64,000 bases of DNA. It comes from Myoxocephalus aenaeus (Eukaryota > Chordata > Actinopteri > Perciformes > Cottidae). The stretch's first letter is position 1. Each line of letters opens with the position of its first letter. Both the position numbers and the translations under genes were made by a program. The stretch covers positions 5,295,501 to 5,359,500 of the forward strand of contig JBAMJR010000047.1 in the NCBI GenBank assembly GCA_038501785.1, written 5' to 3'. Positions 56,701-64,000 of this stretch are shown one piece after another. The notes below the pieces were generated by a model. It worked only from the letters and a program-made list of their open reading frames with translations, was not told where the DNA came from and ran no database searches.

Positions 56701-59700
56701 CCTCGAAGCCAAGTGGCCGTGCGCGCCAACGTTGAACGGACATGAGGACACAGTGACCTTGACGTTTAGCCATCCAACATCAATGTTTTTTGCAATATTT
56801 GAAGAAATGATACGACTATTGTGTTGAGACTGGGGCGGAATGGACAACCCCGAACACGTGACGGCTCTGGAGATGAAGAGTGTGGTTTTTTGTGGCTGGT
56901 TTTGCAAATTTGGTGGCGGAAAGAAAAGAACGCCTCACACCTTGTGGCCATAACTTCACAAGCGGTTACTGAGAAGCAGTTGTCATCATTGCTTTCATGA
57001 TTTGCCAAGCTGGAATCAATATCTTAACAAGGAGCCTTTCACAGGCCTGTAGTGAAAATTCAACAGTCGACTGTGCAGCAGGCAAAATCAATTCCCTGCC
57101 CTTTCTCTCTTAGACACACCACATATTGCACGACGTCCAATCAAAACACTGAAGTCCTTTTTTTCATTTTTAATCACAGTCATCACAAATGCTCGCGTGG
57201 AGAGATTGTATGACTTTCTGGATTTATGTAATTTTTGCCCTGAATTGCTTATTTTCTCCGTGGGGGAATTATTAGACAGAAACACATTTAGAGGAGCGCT
57301 GCAGAGTGTGTTCTCACAATTGCCTCCGTCCTCCTTGTAATCTGCCTTCGCGCCCGTCGTCAGGGGGAAGCGACAGCGTCCCACATTGTGCCTCGCTAAA
57401 AGTCGAATTGTGCATGTTCTAATCACTGATTCTGCTAAATAATACATTAATTGCATCAACAGTGGCTGCAGCGGTGCTAAGCTCCTTATAGGCGAGCTGC
57501 TCGCATTGTGCCTGTGCTGCTGCCCCATTATGTGGAGATCAATGCAGCAGCCTAATGGTTGTGCTGGTGTGGAGGAGGCTCCTGGGAGCCCGTGGTGTTT
57601 GTGTGTTTACAACAGAGGATGCATGCCGAGTCCCATATTTGATGTTTCCTCTTTCCTCGACACGCCCCCTTATCGGACAGCTGCAGCTGATCTGATGCGC
57701 GGAAGAAACCGCTTCCATATTTCATTTGATTTCTGATTCTCCGTGTCGTTAAACATCTGTTTTTAAATTGAGGAAAGGACGTCTAATTTCCATTCAAACG
57801 TATTAACCTGTTTCTTTTGCGAGGGACTAAGACGCAAGTGACAGACGCTCTCAGAGAGAGAGAGAGAGGGCGAGCGGGCTCTGGGAAGGCTAGACTCTCC
57901 TGCTGGACCTTCTGGGGCCCAATACGGCCAAACGCGATAACATTTCGGCACGCTTATCCTTTGTAACGTTTTAATCAATAACAACAGCGTGATGCCGGTC
58001 CATTAATTCCACATGGGTCACAACACGCAGCTCTGAAGTCATGCGACATGGCACATGGGATACGTTCAGATGTATTATTTATTCGGACAGAGCTATTCCA
58101 GTCGTGTCGCTTTAAATGGTGGAAAAAGGAAATAAATGTACATGTGTGTAAAGGAATTATAGAAAATAGGTCTTTAACATTGCTGATATTACAATGACAG
58201 TTTAAAAAAAAAACACGTATTTACTTGTTCTGCTGTTCGTATACCTCTGCACACGGAAGAGGGTTCAAATAATGCTCTCGTTCTTATGTGCATATCTCAG
58301 CGATTCAACCTTTACAACCAAGCCGGTGAGCGCTGCGCTGTACTGTTGAAAACTTTTTCCCTCTCTCATATTTCCCTTGCTAATGAGAAGGTATCGACTG
58401 CTCTGAGCATGCATTCGATGGGCCACATTATTCTGTTTTCCTTGCGAGACGCCTCCATACCTCAGGATGATCCATCTCCAGAGTCATTAACAAAATCACT
58501 TCAGCGCGGTTCTGACAAGCCTCAGTGATTGCCGCTAATGAACTTAGCACATCAAAGATAAATCAAAGCAGAGTGAAGACTTAAGTTTGCGCGCGGCTCG
58601 GAAAAAAACAGGCAAATAATCCAGGGTATCTATTCTTCCGTTGGTTTGAGAAGATCGTCGACCACAAACGCAGGACACTGCCTTTTAAAAAAAAAAAAAA
58701 AAAAAAAAATGCACCCTTCCATCACGTAAGCAAACGGGGACATCGCTGTCCGAAGGACCGCTTTGCTTGTTGCAATTTGCACACTAAATGCAGTGGGGGG
58801 GATGCTAGTATTAACATAACATTGCAATTTCCGTCCACGATGGAATTCTTTGTCACAGAAGACGAAATCCGTGTCTTTTTAAAAAGGGAACAAGTCGACG
58901 GCTTTAAGATACGCCGCTGCAGCATTTGCATCCGTCAGTAAACTAGCAGATGAGGAAAAAAAAAGCGGTGGGACGGCTGAGAGTGTAAAGTTTAAACTCC
59001 CAACGCCAACCGTCCCCTTCCCCAACCCCCGGCGACCCAATGTTTGCACAAGTCGAGAGGAATTGCGCAACATCTTCCGGCGTGATTTATTTCAGCCCCC
59101 CCTCGGTAGAGAGGTAAGGGATTGGGTGGTCTTTTGATTCATAACTCCATGTACATTTAATTGTGTGAGCTTCCTTACCTCGTTCATCAATATTTTCGAT
59201 GCCCCCCTCCGTTGCTGGTAGACTGAAGCATCGTGTATTCACTTCTAATATCTGTCCGTGTTGCAGGATTTGTCTGTGGATTTTTGGGCCAAACTTTTGG
59301 CTGACTGGATGCTCCACGTAGTGAATTCAGTGTGTGGATACCGCACAAGCATGTCTGTGGGAAGGTGAGGAGCGAAGCGAAAGGTCAAAGCAAGGCCCGC
59401 AAAAAGTCAGAGGCAAGGAAGTGGATCGGGAGGGTATCATCAACTCAAAGTTGTGTAAAAACAGACAAACAAGCGAGGAATTTATGTGCCGCGCCGGCCC
59501 ATAATTCCTGTTCTCGAGAAACGGTGCGAGGTCACTGAGCATCACGAGGTATATTATGGAGATTTTATTTTTAAATCTTTGAATGAAGGCTTTGGCTCAT
59601 GAAAACACATCATATTGGACAGGTTCAACTCTCAAGCTGCTTTGGGCCGCTAACTGCACAACCATATGTTGATCATTTATATCTCGGATTTCTGTTCAGA

Positions 59701-62700
59701 TTCCAGGATACTATTTAATCCCCCACCTCTGAGTGGGCGGTTTCCTTTGGCTTTAAATACATTCAAAGCGGCAGAGACGTCTCCTTAGCTGATGGATTGG
59801 TGATGATGGTGATTCACCTCTAACTCCGACATATCCATTTGTTTTACTCACACAGGCCCAAGCACAAAAAGAAACGACTCGCAAAGAAACATTCAACTTG
59901 AACGCAACAATAAACGGCTCGCGTGGAAGAGGGCAAGGCAGTTTTTTTTTTTTTTTTACATCGTGAATTCAAGATTTGTTCGTGCAAATCAGTACTCTGT
60001 TCCCGGCTGTGGTTAGACGGCGTGATTACAAAAGAGCCAGAGAAGTAAAAAAAGAGTGTGAACCTCGCAGAGTCGTTCTTTTTGAGCTCAATTATAACCC
60101 TTATTACCGAATGTGAATAAATGAACAGCCGGCCTTCGTGCAATTACAGAAGACAAGGAGCGAATGAACAGCGAGGAGACGCAAAGGGCAGGTTCCACCT
60201 CCTAATTGGAGCTGTGATTCTCTCCCTTTTTTGTTTCTTCTTTCTTTTACACAATACAGGCCTTTTGAGTAACTTCACATGTTTTGGTTTGGACAAAACA
60301 TTGTGATTAACGTGCAAACAATCAGGGCAAATTTGGTGGCCGGTTCTGGAGGAAGTGCTGCTGGGTAAAGGCCATGACGATAAAGGAACACTTGTTTGCA
60401 TAAATCAGGAGTAAAATGAAAGGCGGTTAGGCGCCGACTCGTCGCAAAACATGCAGTAAGAGTGGGGCGATCGTTCCGGTCGCTTGTTTTCACTTCAAGG
60501 ACATTCCGGTGATTTTATTTAAGATCGAATTGTAAATACCACAATTTCATAACTTCATAACTTTTCAAAAACCCTCATGAGGACTTGTGAACTTTCAAAG
60601 TTGACTCTATTGAGTACAACTTTATTGTGTATGATTCTGGAGCAATTCATGACTACAACTGAAAAGAAGCAGTTTTCAAGCTCCATCATTGTGATCAGTG
60701 TGAAAAAAAAACTAATTGGAAAACTGGTTTCAGTTAACTTTTATTTCTTCAAGCCCATAAAACATCTCTCTCAGCATTCCCCATGTTGAAGTTTCCCTTT
60801 TGATGTCAAAGCTGTAACGCTCGGATTCCGCTGAATATTTGTGCTTCTACAAGTAAACCATGCGGTTAAATGCTTTCTTATTTGCCTTGTTTTAATTGTG
60901 TTTATTGTGGTTATTTCCTACTCTGATGTGCTGTCGCTTCGACAAAACCATTAACAATTAAAAGTGTATTTATGAACGACTGGCTGTAGTGATGTTATAA
61001 GACAGAGGCTCGATCTGCTTGGTTACCATCAATGTCAGGTCCCCCGTGTTCGATCCCCGTAGATGGCAGATAGATGTCCTCGCACCCTTCTTATAATACG
61101 CGCTCCATAGATCATTGATTGCCATCTCTCCTCATGATAACCACTATTCATACCAAACTATGCATCTCACATCCAATTCAAGTAACAACTGAACAACGGT
61201 GCATTTTTTCCCTCCCGTTCGCAGACGGATAAATCATTGCCATTATGGATATTTACTCGCCTTCTTAAAGGGCCGTTTATCGATTGAGACGAGTGACCCT
61301 CTTCTTTGCACTAACAAAGTCTGAGCCCATGGGTTTGTGGACAGCAGAGATCCCCCCTCTTCCCCTTCCATTTCAAACAGAATTCGTCCAGCGCACAAAA
61401 GGCACCGTCCCAAAACCGCCGCCTAATGAGACACAAAGGATTTTAACCCAGCTAGTGAGAGTACATCAGACTTGTAAAGCAGACGCTTTGAAGATCTTTC
61501 ACTCCTTTTTTCCGCCTCCGCTCAAAAGCCTCGCCGCCCCCCCCCCCGCCACCTTCCCCACAGCAAGGCCACGCATTCTGCAATATGTTGATTAGGAAAA
61601 AGAACAGCAGGGACTCTTATGGCTGACATGGATTCTAAGTGTGATTGATGCCGCCGCTGATAAAACTCCAAACCAAACTTTCCGTGTGTTTGTGCGTCAA
61701 CTGTGGCTTCTTCTTGTTGGCTTTGTGGCTGGATCTCTTATCAAAGTCATTCCAACACTCAATTATTCAAGAGTTCCTCAGTAAATTGAGCACTCCCTTT
61801 TGGATTGGAAACCTCTTACTGCCCCCGAAGATATTCTCGCTGTCTAACTTACCATGAGTCTCCTTGAACAGATTCAAGTCGAGTGGATCTCGCGTTTATA
61901 ATGGTTTGATTCTCCACCCGGAGGAACTATTTGCATTCTTAAAGAATCAAATTACTTTTGTATGTTAAAACGAGGGCTACACTGAATCGGCTATTAAAAT
62001 GTCGCCGCATTGGAGCGAAAGGTCCAACCTTTGGCCCACAAAAGCTGTTTTACCCACAGGCCACCATTGTAAAAGAGACCTTTGACAAGACACCTCAAAC
62101 TCGAGGAAACTGTTCAGGTCTGTTAATTCTCTCCGGACTTAGTGGGTACCATCGTGGGGTTCGGCATCCGGTTCTTATTCTGCATTCAAGACCTCTTCTC
62201 ACCACATAATAAGTGCCAATAGGGAAAGCTTATTCTCACTTGTTTCCACGACTTTCTGAGACATTTTAAGATTAAAAAAAAAGACCCCTGTGAACAATTT
62301 GGGCCACCTCCATTTCTCTGTGTTCATTGCTTTCACATTTCTTTTATCAGATCGGAGTGGCTTCAGCTTGCCGTTGAGTTCCAGCTACATTTTAAAAACA
62401 AAAACCGGCCTTCAAGATTCGCGGCTAATTGTGCAACAATGACAATGATCCCGACCTTGCGTCAGCAGAAGATCTCACGCAGAATCTGGCGAGGGGGGGG
62501 CTCATCATTGGGGGGACTCGCACTCCACGACTCCCCTGCATTAGAAGAAAATGACAAAGATTGTGCTTAACACCTCTCTCAGTGGTGATATTTCATGTGA
62601 ACTTGACCCTGTTTTTGCAGGCTGCTGCCGTAGCCTTGTAAGGTAATCAATATGTCCTGTGTGCAGCAGCAGTCACGGGCCTCGACACGCCTTGGTGAAA

Positions 62701-62978
62701 ATGTAATCGTCGGAATGGAACATTAAGACTCACGAGGAGACAAATCTTTCAGCAGGAGCCGGGCTGCTCACCAGTATGAGACAACGGAGGAGGGAGGACG
62801 GTGAGCAAGGGGAGCCCAAGTCGTCCCGAAGACAAAAGGCTTCCCTCGGTTAAAAACACAGCTGCAGTCTTTGTTTTTGGCACTCATTTCATAAGTCTGA
62901 TGGAGATCTGCAGCTGAGGCTTTCACTCCGGAGCGCACGGCGAGAGGGAAAGAGAGAGAGAGATTGAACAGCGGGGAG
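56701..62978. other. Unique sequence, no gene seen
   Basis: A23 at 58687-58709 and T16 at 59942-59957. 57390-57540 (CTAATCACTGATTC, ACATTAATTGCATC) is enhancer-like. GTGTTCGATCCCCG at about 61047-61060 is B-box-like, but no A box or tRNA fold was found. C10 run at about 61538-61547. Open frames lack motifs. Confidence 0.5.
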
Positions 62979-63011
62979 AGGAGGAGGAGGAGGAGGAGGA
63001 GGAGGAGGAGG
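62979..63011. repeat. (GAG)11 microsatellite
   Basis: Pure GAG trinucleotide run. The Leu and Pro repeat frames on the minus strand are artefacts. Confidence 0.95.
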
Positions 63012-64000
63012 CGGCAAGTGGGCAGTGAGGAGGAATGCAGCAAGTGCAAGGAGTGCGCCATTATTCATGCAACACAACATGTTGACCCATTTGTACCAAA
63101 GATTTTGGAGCAATCCTGATTATGGTTTTGTGTTGGGTAATTGATTTCCCCCCTTTAAGAAGGAGGACCGGGCTACATGTTTGACTTGATTTAGAGGATT
63201 ATCGAGCTTAAAACGGAGAGAGAGAGAGCGAAGCCTCAAACTCTATTGCACGAAAAAAATCCCCTCATTTCCTATCATCTCATTTTGCAGGCCTTTGTAA
63301 TCAAACAATTCGTATTAGTTGGTTTCCGGCGACCCTGACAATTTCTGCCTTATTACCTAACAAAGTACAGTCAGCAGCATCCCCCCTCCCCACCGCCACC
63401 ACCGTCCTTTCTGGAGCCATCTAGACTCAGGATCCTTAATTGGTTGCCTAGCCCTGTTGCACCTCAAACGGCTTTGTCATCATTACCTGCCCGCTGACGA
63501 ACGAGAAGGAAGAGGGAGCAAGATTCCACGACAATGATCCGTCCCTGGTGAGCGAGCGGGGGCCTGCAGGAGGAACTAAGAGGGGAAGCCATGGAGAGGT
63601 GGAGGCGTATCAAAGGGACCCGTGTTTTCTCTTTTTCCGTCATGCAAATGCACCGTCATTTCGCAGCCGAGGAGCAAGGAGGCAGGGATTGCTGTGTCGG
63701 GGTGATGTGGGTTGGGGGTAAAATTGCATCACTGTGTTGTTTTGGAACAAAGGGCTTCAACAACTGTGTTTGTGTATGTTCAAAGGTAAAGATGGTCGCC
63801 GGTGTGGAGGTTTGGGAGACGAACGGATAACGACAAATAAACCACTGCGTTCCCACATTGAGCCATTAGACTGTTGAGGATTTAGAGGATTCACGCGACT
63901 TCTTCTGTGTTTCCGGACGTCAGCGATTAACCCGATGTGTGCAATTATCCTTTAATGCCCCAATGATTTAAATCTGACTCCAACAGCTAAAGAAAGAACG
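63012..64000. other. Unique sequence, no gene seen
   Basis: An octamer ATGCAAAT lies at about 63643. No exon or repeat recognised to the window's end. Confidence 0.5.

Noticed and set aside
61020..61065. tRNA gene suggested by GTGTTCGATCCCCG
   Set aside because: No A box at the right distance and no acceptor or anticodon stem could be found; at most a decayed SINE fragment.
1..64000. CRISPR array, bacterial operon, phage or endogenous retrovirus coding genes
   Set aside because: No regularly spaced repeats with unique spacers, no ribosome-binding-site-led tandem genes, and no gag, pol or env-like frames apart from the LINE fragment.

Overview
This window looks like non-coding nuclear DNA from a teleost fish. 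The evidence is the set of interspersed repeats: a Tc1-type transposon, an L2-clade LINE 3' end with a (CTGATT)n tail, two tRNA-headed SINE copies, several hAT-type termini beginning GGGCTGGGC or GGGATGGGC, a TTAA-flanked piggyBac-like element, and many long (GT)n, (GA)n and (TA)n microsatellites. I found no intact protein-coding gene, no tRNA, rRNA or snRNA gene and no CRISPR array. The longest open frames lie in repeats (LINE reverse transcriptase C-terminus, a hAT interior, a GC-rich minisatellite) or are unsupported chance frames.

Layout. 1-6.3 kb is repeat-rich: a (TA)n tract, a degenerate minisatellite, G runs, a hAT-like element carrying a near-perfect 61-bp inverted repeat around a (GA)n tract, and a second fold-back element. 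6.4-18 kb is mostly unique, AT-rich sequence with homeodomain-like TAATTA and octamer ATGCAAAT words and one short perfect hairpin. 18.1-21.5 kb is a repeat cluster: SINE, 102-bp tandem repeat, hAT-like element with a TATCGCGATA hairpin, and LINE fragment. 21.5-35 kb is again mostly unique. It includes a CpG-rich promoter-like block near 25.3 kb, followed by a 2-kb stretch with splice-like signals and overlapping open frames on both strands, which is the only place I would look for an unannotated transcript.

35.1-37.1 kb is a nest of three DNA elements: an outer element with GTCGGTTTTGACC-type ends, an inner small element of the same style, and a 1,158-bp Tc1 element with a dead transposase whose catalytic spacing (36 residues) differs from the usual 34. 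41.8-45.7 kb holds a widespread fish repeat with an internal 22-bp tandem array, a 1.1-kb hAT-type element and a LINE 3' tail. 51.1-51.5 kb has a hAT terminus beside an LTR-like repeat with a 24-bp GC-rich minisatellite. 54.7-56.0 kb has the piggyBac-like element with an internal ~195-bp tandem duplication. The rest, to 64 kb, is mostly unique sequence with one more SINE copy and simple repeats.

The unique blocks look like a gene desert that may carry developmental enhancers. That is an inference from motif content only and needs cross-species alignment. I did not find a convincing new biological system; the strongest observations concern nested mobile elements and their structural oddities.
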